Of a stretch of DNA of 64,000 nucleotides, positions 28,286 to 37,632 are shown piece after piece. Made by a program: the position numbers and the translations under genes. This DNA comes from Candidatus Lumbricidiphila eiseniae. GTDB lineage: Bacteria; Actinomycetota; Actinomycetes; Actinomycetales; Microbacteriaceae. Location of the stretch: positions 1-64,000 of the forward strand of contig NAEP01000056.1 in NCBI GenBank assembly GCA_002529645.1. Direction: 5' to 3'. The notes beneath the pieces are model-generated. The model saw only the letters and a list, made by a program, of their open reading frames with translations, had not been told where the DNA came from and searched no databases. Numbering within the stretch: the first letter of the stretch is position 1; each line of letters begins with the position of its first letter.

Positions 28286-29143
28286 GGGCACGTCCTGATC
28301 GAGCAGCATGACGAATGGGATGACTCCGACCGCCGCTACTTCGGCGGGCACTCCATGCAACTGCTCCAGGCCGAACCCAAGGAGGTGACCATCCCCGGAC
28401 CCACTGCGGCAGTCGCCCCGGCCGCACGAATGGTGCGAATCGCCCCCCAATGCCTCGTTCCACAGCGGCAGCCATCTGGCCAATCTCCTCCTGGTTCCGG
28501 AGGGCCAATTTTTGCATTCGGCCTCCCAGAACGAGTGCAGTAACACCAGACAAGGTCAACACAGCGAGCACAGTAAGCAACAGTGGAAAGTCGATAGAGA
28601 TCAGTACTACTACGGCTCCGACTATGACGATGATTGAGCCGAGCAGCTCAATCACCCCAGAGGTAATCACCGCCCGCAACATTGTCGTGTCTGTCCCGAC
28701 GCGAGATACGAGGTCGCCACTTCTCCGAACGTCATAATCACGGATCGGAAGGTGGAAGAGCTTACGAATGATCTCAGAACGAGCACTGAAGACCGTTCTC
28801 TCGGCCGCACGATAGAGCTCGTATTGTGCTGTACGCCCGTTAGAACCGCGACCACGATGAGCAGGACTGCTAGGAGAATAATTAGTGAAACCGAGATCTG
28901 TCCCGTGTCGTGAACCTCTTGGACCAGCTGCTGCGTGAGCAGGGGCTGCACCAGGGAGGTTGCTGCAGATATCAGCGACAAGACAGCCAGGAAGATCAAG
29001 GCATAACGCTGTGGTTTGAGGTAGGGCCACAGGTCCTTCAGACGGGTGTGAAGGAGGCTGGATGAGTCGGTTATCGTATTTCCAAGATTGTTTGGATATG
29101 AGACCGCGACCCACCGGCAACTGGTATGAGGACGGTAGTGCAC
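28286..29143 (-). pseudogene. ABC exporter membrane domain, frameshifted and truncated
   Basis: Three reading frames together give the membrane domain of a type-IV ABC exporter. The first frame has 'LWPYLKPQRYALIFLAVLSL...LVQPLLTQQLV'. The second resumes with 'RKLFHLPIRDYDVRRSGDLVSRVGTD', the coupling-helix region, and 'VITSGVIELLGSIIVIVGAVVVL'. A third frame has the terminal piece. Frameshifts lie near 28,845 and 28,460, and the ATPase domain is absent because the sequence ends at serC. The start overlaps the FtsX-type permease by about 70 bases. It is a dead gene in an eroded patch of transporters and IS fragments. Confidence 0.8.
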
Positions 29144-30435
29144 ATGGCAGCAAGGGCAGTTGCTGCTACGGTGAGCGTGAGGGTGGGGTCCAGGGTGAAG
29201 ACAGTGGTCGGCGCAGTTGCGCGGAATGCGAGCCAGGTGACGCCTGTGGTGATCCCGCCAACGAGCAGGCCCAGCAGTAGCGCTGTTGTGGCATAGATGA
29301 TGGCTTCGAATACAGCTGTGATCAGGATGGCTGAGGGAGCCGTGCCGACCGCCCGAAGAAGCGCGTACTCCCGGGTCCGAACATCATTGCTCATGAATAT
29401 GGTTGCGGCAGCTGCGATGCCCGCAAGGATGAGCGGCGCACCGAATACCGCTACGGTGGACCACACATCCTGCTCTGTTCCTGATAAGCCCGAGGTGCGC
29501 CGTGCGCTCTGGAAGGTCGCAAAGACACCTGAGTAGGTGGTGACGAGTCCAGTGCCGACCATGACGGGCGTCACAGTGGTGGTGGTTTGCCTCACGCGAG
29601 AGAGGCATGCCTTACGGGCAAGATGCCAGGTCACAGACCACGTGGGACGGATCAAGGCTGTCCAACACCGAACAACCGAAGGGACTACGAGAGGAGCAGC
29701 TGCCGCTATCGCAACCGTGATGAATAGCCCGAGAGTGAGCCCATTGCTACCGATTCCTGCAACGGGCACAGAGTGTAGCGCAACCCCCAGGGCGATGCTT
29801 ATTCCGGTCGCAGTGATGATGATAACCCAGCGAACAGCACCCGCTCGTGCTCGTACCGTTTCTTGCTCGCGGAGTGCCTCAACGGGTGCCACTGTGCTGG
29901 CTTTCCTAGCTGCCCGGAGACCCCCCAGTAAGGCGAGCGCGATCGTAGTTACCAGAACGACACTGATCCCGACAAAGCCGAGTTGGACTTCTACCCCTCG
30001 CAGCGTGGATTCTCTGTGCGCGAGACTGTGAAAGAGGGAGGGTGTGACGAGCCACCCCAGAAATATGCCGCAGCCCGCACCTACGCACCCCAATATCGCC
30101 AATTGGATAAGGATCACTCGAGTGATCTGGTCGGGAGATACACCGACTACCTGCCACAGTGCGTAGTTTCTGCGCTGCAACGAAACCGCAAGACCGGAAA
30201 CAGAGAGGAGAACGATGACAGTTGTGACCGATCCGAGCACGGCTGGCATGGTGACGAATCCGATAAGACCCTCGAAGGCAGAGTCATCGATCTCACCGAT
30301 CGAATAAGCAGATACTGCCGTCGTGAGAAAAGTGGCTACTACACCGAGGATCGCGGCAGAAGCTATTACCACCAGGAATGATCCACACCAAAGACGGAAA
30401 TTGGATAGCAGATCCCGGAATATGAGCGTTCGCAC
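29071..30435 (-). CDS. FtsX/MacB-like ABC permease
   Basis: About 454 residues with two FtsX-type modules and roughly 8 membrane segments: an N-terminal TM, 'VTMPAVLGSVTTVIVLLSVSGLAVSLQRRNYALWQVVGVSPDQ' and a similar second block 'STVAVFGAPLILAGIAAAATIFMSNDVRTREYALLRAVGTAP' (only parts quoted as family signatures). The GTG at 30435 is chosen since it lies 7 bases after the ATPase stop; the ORF start at 30585 lies inside that gene. With the ATPase it forms a MacB/BceB-like exporter or sensor pair, often for antimicrobial peptides or lipoproteins. Substrate unknown. Confidence 0.82.
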   Translation of the reverse strand: MRTLIFRDLLSNFRLWCGSFLVVIASAAILGVVATFLTTAVSAYSIGEIDDSAFEGLIGFVTMPAVLGSVTTVIVLLSVSGLAVSLQRRNYALWQVVGVSPDQITRVILIQLAILGCVGAGCGIFLGWLVTPSLFHSLAHRESTLRGVEVQLGFVGISVVLVTTIALALLGGLRAARKASTVAPVEALREQETVRARAGAVRWVIIITATGISIALGVALHSVPVAGIGSNGLTLGLFITVAIAAAAPLVVPSVVRCWTALIRPTWSVTWHLARKACLSRVRQTTTTVTPVMVGTGLVTTYSGVFATFQSARRTSGLSGTEQDVWSTVAVFGAPLILAGIAAAATIFMSNDVRTREYALLRAVGTAPSAILITAVFEAIIYATTALLLGLLVGGITTGVTWLAFRATAPTTVFTLDPTLTLTVAATALAAMCTTVLIPVAGGSRSHIQTILEIR

Positions 30436-30442
30436 GGGCCGC

Positions 30443-31201
30443 CTACCGGAGATCAATCGAGGGTGCAGCGGCTTTTGCTTCCGACAGCGAAGTGAGGATC
30501 TTCTCTGGCGATGGTGTGTGCAGTTCTGTGTGGATACGTCCATCGACGAGCACAAGGACACGGTCTGCGCTCGCAGCGTAGTCAAGCTCGTGTGTCACAA
30601 CAACAACTGAGCGTCGGCCATCCTCGGGAATACGTCTAAGCAGCGTCATGATAGAGGAACCTGTCTGGGCGTCGAGAGCCCCGGTGGGCTCATCTGCGAA
30701 AACAAGATCAGGCTTTGTGGCAAGTGCTCGCGCAATCGCAACACGCTGCTGTTGACCCCCCGAAAGTTGTGAAGAAAATAGATCACCCTGTTTTACAAGA
30801 TCCACATTCTCAAGCGCCCGAGCAATATCGCTCTCGCCAATAGCTCGGTGGGCAAGTTGTGTGGGAAGAGCAATATTCTCTCTAGCTGTCAGCGAAGAAA
30901 TCAGATTGTAGTTCTGGAAGATGAATCCGATGTGCTCTCGACGGAGTCTCGCCAGTTGGGATCGACTCAGCTCGCCTATCTCGCGTCCAAGCAACGCCAC
31001 GGAGCCAGCTGAGATCGGATCCAACCCGGAAAGACAGTAAAGCAACGTCGACTTCCCGGAACCAGAGGGCCCGACAATAGCGACCACCTCTCCTCGCCTC
31101 ACTGTGAGACTTATGCCATTCAGCACGGGAACAGATGTCGCCCGATGCCCCGGAACGAAGCTCTTGCGGACACCGCTGGCTCTCAGCAGAGTATCTGACA
31201 T
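30443..31201 (-). CDS. ABC transporter ATPase, MacB/LolD type
   Basis: A 252-residue ATPase with 'VGPSGSGKSTLLYCLSGL' (Walker A), 'LSGGQQQRVAIARAL' (signature), 'DLVFADEPTGALDAQTG' (Walker B and D-loop) and His in 'VVVVTHELDYA'. The 'PTGALD' form is that of MacB/LolD/BceA partners of FtsX-type permeases. It precedes the permease by 7 bases. The sequence upstream is IS debris, so its native promoter may have been replaced. Confidence 0.9.
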   Translation of the reverse strand: MSDTLLRASGVRKSFVPGHRATSVPVLNGISLTVRRGEVVAIVGPSGSGKSTLLYCLSGLDPISAGSVALLGREIGELSRSQLARLRREHIGFIFQNYNLISSLTARENIALPTQLAHRAIGESDIARALENVDLVKQGDLFSSQLSGGQQQRVAIARALATKPDLVFADEPTGALDAQTGSSIMTLLRRIPEDGRRSVVVVTHELDYAASADRVLVLVDGRIHTELHTPSPEKILTSLSEAKAAAPSIDLR

Positions 31202-31229
31202 CGAGACAATACCTCTCTAGCTATACCCC

Positions 31230-31359
31230 TGAGCGCGCTCATCCCGAGCAGACCGGAAACGCGACCCACCACGCTTGCCAGGTTCGGATGCTCGGGCTTC
31301 GCCTCATCAAGCATCCTGAGCACACACTCGCGCATCTCGGGTGAATACTTCCCATTCAT
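31230..31359 (-). pseudogene. IS3-family OrfA fragment
   Basis: About 43 residues, 'MNGKYSPEMRECVLRMLDEAKPEHPNL' in part, match the start of an IS3-type OrfA helix-turn-helix protein. The frame loses resemblance right before the ABC ATPase gene. No partner orfB is present. Confidence 0.65.
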
Positions 31360-31399
31360 CACGTTCCATCCTCGCTTCAAGAACCGAACAAAACCAGTC

Positions 31400-31540
31400 C
31401 AATTCATTCTGGTTCAACAACACCCACTTGTTCCGGTGTATCTCCCGCGACACCGTGGACGCAGACCGACCCACATGAGCAGCGATCTGCCCAACAGACC
31501 ACCCGGCGTCCACACCTTTCTCGATCTGAGCCCACTTAAC
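31400..31540 (-). pseudogene. IS30-family transposase N-terminal fragment
   Basis: The segment reading 'GWSVGQIAAHVGRSASTVSREI' is the HTH_38 domain at the start of IS30 transposases. It is cut off after 'HRNKW' and joined to the IS3 fragment. With the ABC pseudogene it marks repeated insertion and deletion between serC and the DUF3027 gene. Confidence 0.7.
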
Positions 31541-31693
31541 CTAACGGCACATGACCGTCATGTATACCCATAGAAACGCAACCCTTGACTCAGTGAACAT
31601 GAACACCACCACGTGCTGCGCTCTACCTTGAACACGGGACTGGAGACAAACCACCCACCAGCCGACTGACACCAACGTAATGACCGAGTGCAC

Positions 31694-32317
31694 CTAACGA
31701 CGGACGCCATCGCCATCGCCATCGCCATCGCCATCGCCATCGAGGGAGTCAATGTCGATGCCGAGGAAGTCATCATCGCTCAGCGGATCGGGTTCGATCT
31801 CGTCAATATCGATCTCCTCAATACCGAAGTCGTCACCATCAGCATCAAGATCATCACTCGACTCATCCTCGGGAAACTCATCCTCGCCCAAGACAACGTC
31901 AGCATTTTCGGCGGCCAGCTGAGATGCACGATATTCGGCGAGGCGCTCTGACCACGGGATCCATTTTGGGGCGAGAAGTGCCGTTTCACCGGGAACAAGC
32001 TGCGATTCGCTCACGGTCGGTGGAGCGTCGTCGACACGAGTGAGAGTAACCCGCCAGAACCATCCCGGGTAGCCCGCGACATCCGAGGCAAAAAGGAAGG
32101 ACAACACACGTTCACCCTCAGCGGTGTGCGCGGTCACTGGGCCAACAGACTCGACCGGAACCGTCTCGATAAGCGCGGCCCGGGCAAGATCGACAGACGC
32201 TAACAAAATATCGTCAACGGCAAAACTCGGCTGCGCTACCGTCGCTGCATCCGAGCCAACCGCTGCCGGGTCGGTTCCCTGCGCGTCAGCCGCTGCTAAA
32301 CCACTGTGCTCAGACAT
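31694..32317 (-). CDS. DUF3027 family protein
   Basis: A 207-residue actinobacterial protein of the DUF3027 family: 'GYPGWFWRVTLTRV' and 'LLAPKWIPWSERLAEYR' are conserved blocks. The C-terminal ~55 residues are strongly acidic and end in a run of Asp-Gly pairs encoded by a hexanucleotide repeat. ATG 32317 ('MSEHSG') is chosen because it overlaps the end of the cold-shock gene by 8 bases; the longer ORF start is within that gene. The pairing with a Csp gene is conserved in the group. Function is not known. Confidence 0.82.
   Translation of the reverse strand: MSEHSGLAAADAQGTDPAAVGSDAATVAQPSFAVDDILLASVDLARAALIETVPVESVGPVTAHTAEGERVLSFLFASDVAGYPGWFWRVTLTRVDDAPPTVSESQLVPGETALLAPKWIPWSERLAEYRASQLAAENADVVLGEDEFPEDESSDDLDADGDDFGIEEIDIDEIEPDPLSDDDFLGIDIDSLDGDGDGDGDGDGVRR
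31710..31744. repeat. Hexanucleotide microsatellite (gccatc)n
   Basis: Five to six perfect copies of 'gccatc' within the 3' end of the DUF3027 gene. On the coding strand they encode (Asp-Gly)n. The six-base unit keeps the reading frame, so length changes would only lengthen or shorten the acidic tail. Confidence 0.9.
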
Positions 32318-32690
32318 CCAGATCGTCGGCAACCTTGCGAAGCACAGCCGCGACAGTGCGGGCCTTCGCCTTATCGGGGTACCGACCGCGGCGAAGATCG
32401 ACGCCAATACCGTCAAGCATTTTCACAACATCTTCCACAATGACGGCCATGTCATCGGCCGACTTGCGGTTGAGTTTTGTCAGGCTCACCGGCGTTTCCA
32501 ACACCCGCACCGACAGGGCCTGCGCCCCACGTTTACCGTCAGCGATGCCAAACTCCAACCGCGACCCCGCGCGCACGGTTGCCCCGGCAGGCAACGCCGA
32601 AGCATGGAGAAACACTTCGTGGCCTTCATCGGAGGTGATGAAACCGAAGCCTTTCTCCTCGTCGTAGAATTTAACCTTGCCGGTGGGCAT
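32310..32690 (-). CDS. Cold-shock domain protein with C-terminal extension
   Basis: A 126-residue protein. Residues 1-65 are a cold-shock domain with the RNA-binding motifs RNP1 'KGFGFITSD' and RNP2 'EVFLHAS'. The remaining 60 residues ('ADDMAVIVEDVVKMLDGIGVDLRRGRYPD') are the extension of the actinobacterial two-part Csp. It probably acts as an RNA chaperone. It is followed by the DUF3027 gene with an 8-base overlap, so they are likely co-transcribed. Confidence 0.9.
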   Translation of the reverse strand: MPTGKVKFYDEEKGFGFITSDEGHEVFLHASALPAGATVRAGSRLEFGIADGKRGAQALSVRVLETPVSLTKLNRKSADDMAVIVEDVVKMLDGIGVDLRRGRYPDKAKARTVAAVLRKVADDLDV

Positions 32691-32823
32691 TGCGTAACCT
32701 CGCTCATTAGTGGGGCAATCGGGATGGCCCGACCATCAATAGTCTATGCGGCTTCGCCGCGGGGGTCATTCTGTGTGATGATCGAACAGGTACGCACGAC
32801 ATCCTGCCACGACTCCGCTACCC

Positions 32824-32912
32824 CGGGCACCCCCGAGCCCACAATCCGCCAGACCGTGACAAGCGGGCGAGTATTCTGCCGGTGCGGGCACCCCCGAGCT
32901 CACAATCCGCCA
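32824..32912. repeat. CRISPR-like repeat pair, 28 bp + 33-bp spacer
   Basis: A 28-bp unit beginning 'cgggcacccccgag' at 32,824-32,851 recurs at 32,885-32,912 with a single mismatch. The spacer is exactly 33 bases, so the period is 61. It lies in the intergenic region between the cold-shock gene and the small membrane protein gene. No similar sequence is seen at the other 61-bp loci of the window, apart from the same geometry. Confidence 0.85.
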
Positions 32913-32970
32913 CCTGTCGGCCCGACCGCGCGGTTCCGCACAGCCAATCGCACTGCCGTAGTCTTGAGGC

Positions 32971-33240
32971 GTGACTGCACCCACCTCGATCATCGCCCAT
33001 CGCGTCGAGCGCATCCTGGCCTTCATGTTCATCGGGCTCGTCGCGCTCTCGGTCGTGTGTTTCATCGCCGTGATCACGGCCACCGCACTCGGAGTCGGGG
33101 CAAACGATGGCTTCAGCAAGGGGATCTGGCCGATCGTTCTGGTTCTCCCGCTCATTGCATTGCCCTCGGCGTTCTGCCTGCTCATTGCGCTTCTCGTTGT
33201 GAACGGCGTTCGTCGCGCACGAGCGTCCCGAGCTTCGTAA
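32971..33240 (+). CDS. Small membrane protein, two TM segments
   Basis: An 89-residue protein starting at GTG 32971, with two hydrophobic helices ('ILAFMFIGLVALSVVCFIAVITATAL' and 'IVLVLPLIALPSAFCLLIALLVV', both family-neutral) and a basic C-terminus. No known family is recognised. It sits 16 bases upstream of the helicase-associated gene, on the same strand, so it may be part of that operon. Confidence 0.7.
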   Translation: MTAPTSIIAHRVERILAFMFIGLVALSVVCFIAVITATALGVGANDGFSKGIWPIVLVLPLIALPSAFCLLIALLVVNGVRRARASRAS

Positions 33241-33255
33241 CCCCGGTGCGCATTC

Positions 33256-35160
33256 ATGCTTGAGCTGGCCGCGCGACTTCGACGGCTAACACCCCCCGCA
33301 CTGGCGGCAGGGTTACGCACCCTGGGCTGCGATCCGGTGAAGATCGCCGACTTCTTCGACCTCGCGGAATGGCTCATCGAACCGGAGACGATCGCCGCTG
33401 CAACACGCACCCTCACCCGCCCAGAGCTCGGCGTTCTGCGAGCAGTTGCCGAGGCATCCGGAACCGGAACGGCACTGTTCGCCGAGGTGTGCAAGGTGCT
33501 GCACGTCCACGGAGCCGGGGCAGAAGCAAGCACAAGCGCAGCAGAGATCCGCGCACGCTTGGAAAACACACTGCTGCTGTTCTCACACACTGACGGTGAG
33601 AACGATGATGTCTACATGCACCCCCGGGTTCGCGCCTATCTTCAGGATGGCGCGCAGCTGCCAACCCTGCGCGAACTGCTCGCACCACCGCCTCCCGTTC
33701 TCGTCTCGTCGGACAATGTTGATCGAAGCATCCTCACACGCCGGGCCGCACACATCGCACACGCCTCACTCACTGCCCTCGCCGAGCTACTCAGCGCCCT
33801 CGGCACCCGTCCCGCACGCGGCCTCAGCAAGGGCGGCCTCGCACTCCCGGATGCTCGCCGACTGGCCGACACGTGCGGCGTGGACCTCGACGGCTTACCC
33901 GCTCTGCTGGCCCGCGCGGCAAACGCAACGCTGGTGGCCCGCGAAGGTTCGTTCTGGCTCATCACCCCGACCGGTGCCCGGTGGGAACTCATGGATCTCG
34001 CTGACAAATGGGCAGACCTCGCCACCAGATGGACCGCCCGCTTCCCTCCCGGTCTGCCCGCGCTCCTTACCCGACACCAGAATAAACTCAGCGTTGCCCG
34101 GCTCCGTGCCGATGCACACTGGTGGTTGCCGTTGAGTGGCTCGCAGCTTGACGAGACACTCGACACGCTGCTGGAGGAAGCCGAATCGCTTGGGCTCACG
34201 GTCGGTGGCGAGCCACTCGAGTTCACACAGCTCGTGGTGGCGGGGGATGTCACGACGGCGACTGCCGCGCTCGTTGAACACTTTCCAGAGCCTGTGGACC
34301 GAGCCTATGTCCAAGACGATCTCACGATCATCGCTCCGGGCCCTGTCTCTCCCGCGCTCGATGTGCGACTGCGAGAGGTGGCCGATGCGGAGGGGCGCGG
34401 GAATGCCTACAGCTACCGCGTCACCGCAACCTCCCTCAGCCGTGGACTCAGCGGGGGAGCAACCGTCGAGTCGATTCGACAGCTTTTCTCAGAGGTGTCG
34501 CTGACGGGCATTCCCCAGCCTCTCGACTATCTCATTGACGAGGCATCCCGTCGTTTTGGAGTGGTGCGGGTGATCGATGCGACGAGTGAGTGGTCGGCTT
34601 CTCTTGATCCGCAGGCCACGGTGGACGCGTCGGTTCGCACCGTCATCCACGCACCGCACGATCTGCTGCAGATCCTCGTCGTCGATAGCTCACTGACCCA
34701 CCTGGAACTCACGCTCGGGCCGCCCGGGCATCTCCTGAGCCGGACCGACCCGGAGGTCGTGTTTACGGCTCTCTCCAGCGCTCGTTACCCGGTCGTCGTG
34801 GCGAACGCGTCCGGAGGTGTCCAGCGTCGTGAGCATCGCCGAATCGCCCGGATGCCACCACCCACCGCGACAACGCAGGCTGATCCGATTGACGCACTGC
34901 TTGATCGACTCGCAACGAACCGTGACTCTGAGAGGACGGAAGAAGACTGGCTTGCCCGCACCCTCGACGCTGCCGCGAAAACAAAGTCCACGCTCATCGT
35001 GACCGTGCGGCTGTCGGATGGTTCCTCCGAGTACCTACTCGCTCCGGCAAGTGTGAGCAACGGTCGGCTGCGCGCGCGCGATGCGCGATCCGACATTGAA
35101 CGAACTCTCCCGCTCTCGGCAATTATCGCCGTGCGACCAACCACCGGGCAGGCGCAGTAA
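33256..35160 (+). CDS. Helicase-associated domain protein (partner of bacterial XPB)
   Basis: A 634-residue protein with the actinobacterial helicase C-terminal-associated domain: 'AARLRRLTPPALAAGLRTLGCDPVKIADFFDLAEWL' at the start (in part) and the conserved 'GVVRVIDATSEWSA' and 'LSSARYPVVVANASGG' segments later. No ATPase motifs. It stands directly upstream of the XPB-type helicase (41-base gap), the normal actinobacterial pairing, and probably works with it in DNA repair. The exact role is not established. Confidence 0.8.
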   Translation: MLELAARLRRLTPPALAAGLRTLGCDPVKIADFFDLAEWLIEPETIAAATRTLTRPELGVLRAVAEASGTGTALFAEVCKVLHVHGAGAEASTSAAEIRARLENTLLLFSHTDGENDDVYMHPRVRAYLQDGAQLPTLRELLAPPPPVLVSSDNVDRSILTRRAAHIAHASLTALAELLSALGTRPARGLSKGGLALPDARRLADTCGVDLDGLPALLARAANATLVAREGSFWLITPTGARWELMDLADKWADLATRWTARFPPGLPALLTRHQNKLSVARLRADAHWWLPLSGSQLDETLDTLLEEAESLGLTVGGEPLEFTQLVVAGDVTTATAALVEHFPEPVDRAYVQDDLTIIAPGPVSPALDVRLREVADAEGRGNAYSYRVTATSLSRGLSGGATVESIRQLFSEVSLTGIPQPLDYLIDEASRRFGVVRVIDATSEWSASLDPQATVDASVRTVIHAPHDLLQILVVDSSLTHLELTLGPPGHLLSRTDPEVVFTALSSARYPVVVANASGGVQRREHRRIARMPPPTATTQADPIDALLDRLATNRDSERTEEDWLARTLDAAAKTKSTLIVTVRLSDGSSEYLLAPASVSNGRLRARDARSDIERTLPLSAIIAVRPTTGQAQ

Positions 35161-35201
35161 CATTCCACACCCGCCCCGCGCGAGCCGTAGAATCGACCCT
35201 T

Positions 35202-36833
35202 GTGTCTGATGGCCCACTCATTGTGCAGAGCGACCGCACTGTGCTCCTCGAGGTAGCGCACCCGCTCTCCGCGGATGCCCGCCACGGGCTCGCGGTCTTC
35301 GCCGAGCTCGAGCGGGCTCCCGAGCACATTCACACCTACCGAATTACCCGGCTCGGGTTATGGAACGCGCGTGCGGCCGGGCACGATGCCGACAGCATGC
35401 TTGCCACGCTGGAGCACTACGCAAAGTTCCCCGTTCCACCCGCGGTGGCGATGGATATGCGGGAAACAGTCGCCCGCTACGGTCGGCTTGCCATTGATCG
35501 CGATGCTGAGGGGCTTCGATTGCGCAGTGACGATCTTGCCGTTCTTACCGAGGTTGCCGGGGCCCGGCGTATTGCGCCGCTGTTGGAATCGCGCCTTGAT
35601 GACACGAGCTTTCGGGTCGCGCCGTGGGCGCGCGGCACCCTCAAACAAGAACTTTTGAAACTGGGATGGCCCGCCGAAGACCATGCGGGATACACACCCG
35701 GTACGCCGCATCCTATTGATCTGGCTGTCGCCTCCTGGCATCTGCGCCCCTACCAACAGGACGCCATCGATAGCTTCTATCGGAGCGGCTCGGGTGTCGT
35801 GGTGCTGCCCTGTGGAGCGGGCAAAACCCTTGTCGGTGTCGGTGCGATGGCCACCGCAAAGACGACAACGCTCATCCTTGTCACCAACGCCGTCTCAGCT
35901 CGACAGTGGCGCGATGAATTGCTCGCGCGCACGCTGCTCACCGAGGAGGACATCGGAGAGTACTCGGGCCAGACGAAGGAGGTACGGGCGGTGACGATCG
36001 CGACGTACCACATCCTCACTGCCAAGCGGCAGGGCGAGTATGCCCACCTCGCACTGTTGGACGCGCTCGACTGGGGTCTTGTCATCTACGATGAGGTGCA
36101 CCTGTTGCCAGCGCCGGTCTTTAAGCTCACCGCCGAGTTGCAGGCCCGACGACGTCTCGGTCTCACCGCGACGCTCGTACGCGAGGATGGACGTGAGGGC
36201 GATGTGTTTTCGCTTATCGGCCCGAAGTGCTTCGATGCACCGTGGAGGGACATCGAAGCGCAGGGTTTTATTTCACCGGCAACCTGTTATGAGGTGCGGG
36301 TTGATCTCACCCAGTCAGAACGTCTCAGGTACGCGGCATCTGGCGACGACGAGCGCTACCGGTTGGCGGCGACGACCCCGACGAAACTTGAGATCGTACG
36401 CATGCTTGTGGCGCGGCATCCGGGTGAACAAATTTTGGTCATCGGGCAGTACTTGGACCAGATCGATGAGATTTCCGAGGCCCTCAGTGCTCCGAAGCTG
36501 ACGGGCGCAACATCAATTGATGAGCGTCAACGACTCTTCCAGGAGTTTCGCACCGGACAAACACCTGTGCTCGTCGTGTCGAAGGTCGCAAATTTTTCGG
36601 TTGACCTGCCGGAGGCGAGTGTTGCTATCCAGGTCTCCGGCTCCTTCGGCTCCCGCCAGGAGGAGGCCCAGCGGCTGGGACGACTGCTCCGGCCTAAACA
36701 GTCCGGGCGCAGTGCCACCTTCTACACTCTTGTCGCCCGTGACACCGCCGATCAGGAGTTCGCCCAAAATCGACAACGATTCCTCGCCGAGCAGGGATAC
36801 GGCTATTCCATCATGGATGCCTCGGCCCTCTAG
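35202..36833 (+). CDS. DNA repair helicase, bacterial XPB
   Basis: A 543-residue SF2 helicase of the bacterial XPB/Rad25 family. Walker A is 'LPCGAGKTLVGVG', motif II 'VIYDEVHLLP', motif III 'LTATLVRED', and the late motif VI region is 'QEEAQRLGRLLRPK'. The RED residues of eukaryotic XPB are kept as 'VRED'. GTG 35202 begins the sequence; 'DGPLIVQSDRTVLLEV' is the conserved start. Likely unwinds damaged DNA together with the upstream protein. Confidence 0.92.
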   Translation: MSDGPLIVQSDRTVLLEVAHPLSADARHGLAVFAELERAPEHIHTYRITRLGLWNARAAGHDADSMLATLEHYAKFPVPPAVAMDMRETVARYGRLAIDRDAEGLRLRSDDLAVLTEVAGARRIAPLLESRLDDTSFRVAPWARGTLKQELLKLGWPAEDHAGYTPGTPHPIDLAVASWHLRPYQQDAIDSFYRSGSGVVVLPCGAGKTLVGVGAMATAKTTTLILVTNAVSARQWRDELLARTLLTEEDIGEYSGQTKEVRAVTIATYHILTAKRQGEYAHLALLDALDWGLVIYDEVHLLPAPVFKLTAELQARRRLGLTATLVREDGREGDVFSLIGPKCFDAPWRDIEAQGFISPATCYEVRVDLTQSERLRYAASGDDERYRLAATTPTKLEIVRMLVARHPGEQILVIGQYLDQIDEISEALSAPKLTGATSIDERQRLFQEFRTGQTPVLVVSKVANFSVDLPEASVAIQVSGSFGSRQEEAQRLGRLLRPKQSGRSATFYTLVARDTADQEFAQNRQRFLAEQGYGYSIMDASAL

Positions 36834-36900
36834 AGAGAGCGTGGCAATGGTCGCTGAGTGCTCTCAGCAAATATCCAGCAAACTCCTAGATGATGGGACC

Positions 36901-37593
36901 ATGAACGACGGACCCAACATTCTCATTGTCGATGACGAAACAAATATTCGTGACCTCCTGCTTACGAGCCTGCGATTCGCTGGATTCTCAGCGCACGCTG
37001 TCGCAAACGGCGCACAGGCCATCTCCGCAGTGCTTGAGCAAGAGCCAGACCTCATTGTGCTCGACGTCATGCTGCCGGACATGACCGGCTTTGGTGTCGC
37101 CAAACGGCTTCGCACCTCGGGGTTCAGCGCACCAATCCTCTTCCTCACCGCTAAGGATGACACTGAAGACAAAATCACCGGCCTCACAGTGGGCGGAGAC
37201 GACTACGTGACGAAGCCATTTAGTCTTGACGAGATCATCGCGCGGATTAACGTCATCCTGCGGCGAACCCTCAGCACCGACCGAGACGCCCTGCTTCAGG
37301 TTGGCGATATCTCGCTGGACCAGGACACACACGAGGTGTACGTGGGGGAGACGCTGATCGAGCTCTCACCAACCGAGTTCAAGCTCTTGCGCTATCTGCT
37401 CCTCAATCCCAATCGTGTCCTCTCAAAAGCACAGATCCTTGACCACGTGTGGGAGTACGATTTCAACGGTGATGCTGGAATTGTTGAGAGCTATGTGTCC
37501 TACCTGCGGCGCAAGATCGACCCACACACCGTTGAGTCTCCGATTCACACCAAACGTGGTTTCGGCTACATGTTCAAACCTGCCCGTGCGTGA
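36901..37593 (+). CDS. OmpR-family response regulator
   Basis: A 230-residue regulator. The receiver domain shows 'LIVDDETNIRDLL' with acidic residues and the phospho-Asp in 'LIVLDVMLPDMTG', and Lys in 'FLTAKD'. The C-terminal winged helix has 'LSPTEFKLLRYLLLNPNRVLSKAQIL'. ATG 36901 follows a GGGACC region and matches the family start; the 358-residue ORF extends into unrelated sequence. It precedes the histidine kinase by 39 bases and most resembles PrrA/TcrA-type actinobacterial regulators. Target genes unknown. Confidence 0.92.
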   Translation: MNDGPNILIVDDETNIRDLLLTSLRFAGFSAHAVANGAQAISAVLEQEPDLIVLDVMLPDMTGFGVAKRLRTSGFSAPILFLTAKDDTEDKITGLTVGGDDYVTKPFSLDEIIARINVILRRTLSTDRDALLQVGDISLDQDTHEVYVGETLIELSPTEFKLLRYLLLNPNRVLSKAQILDHVWEYDFNGDAGIVESYVSYLRRKIDPHTVESPIHTKRGFGYMFKPARA

Positions 37594-37632
37594 TCATGAC
37601 CACCGTGACCTCCGGCTGGATGGCTGGCTCGC

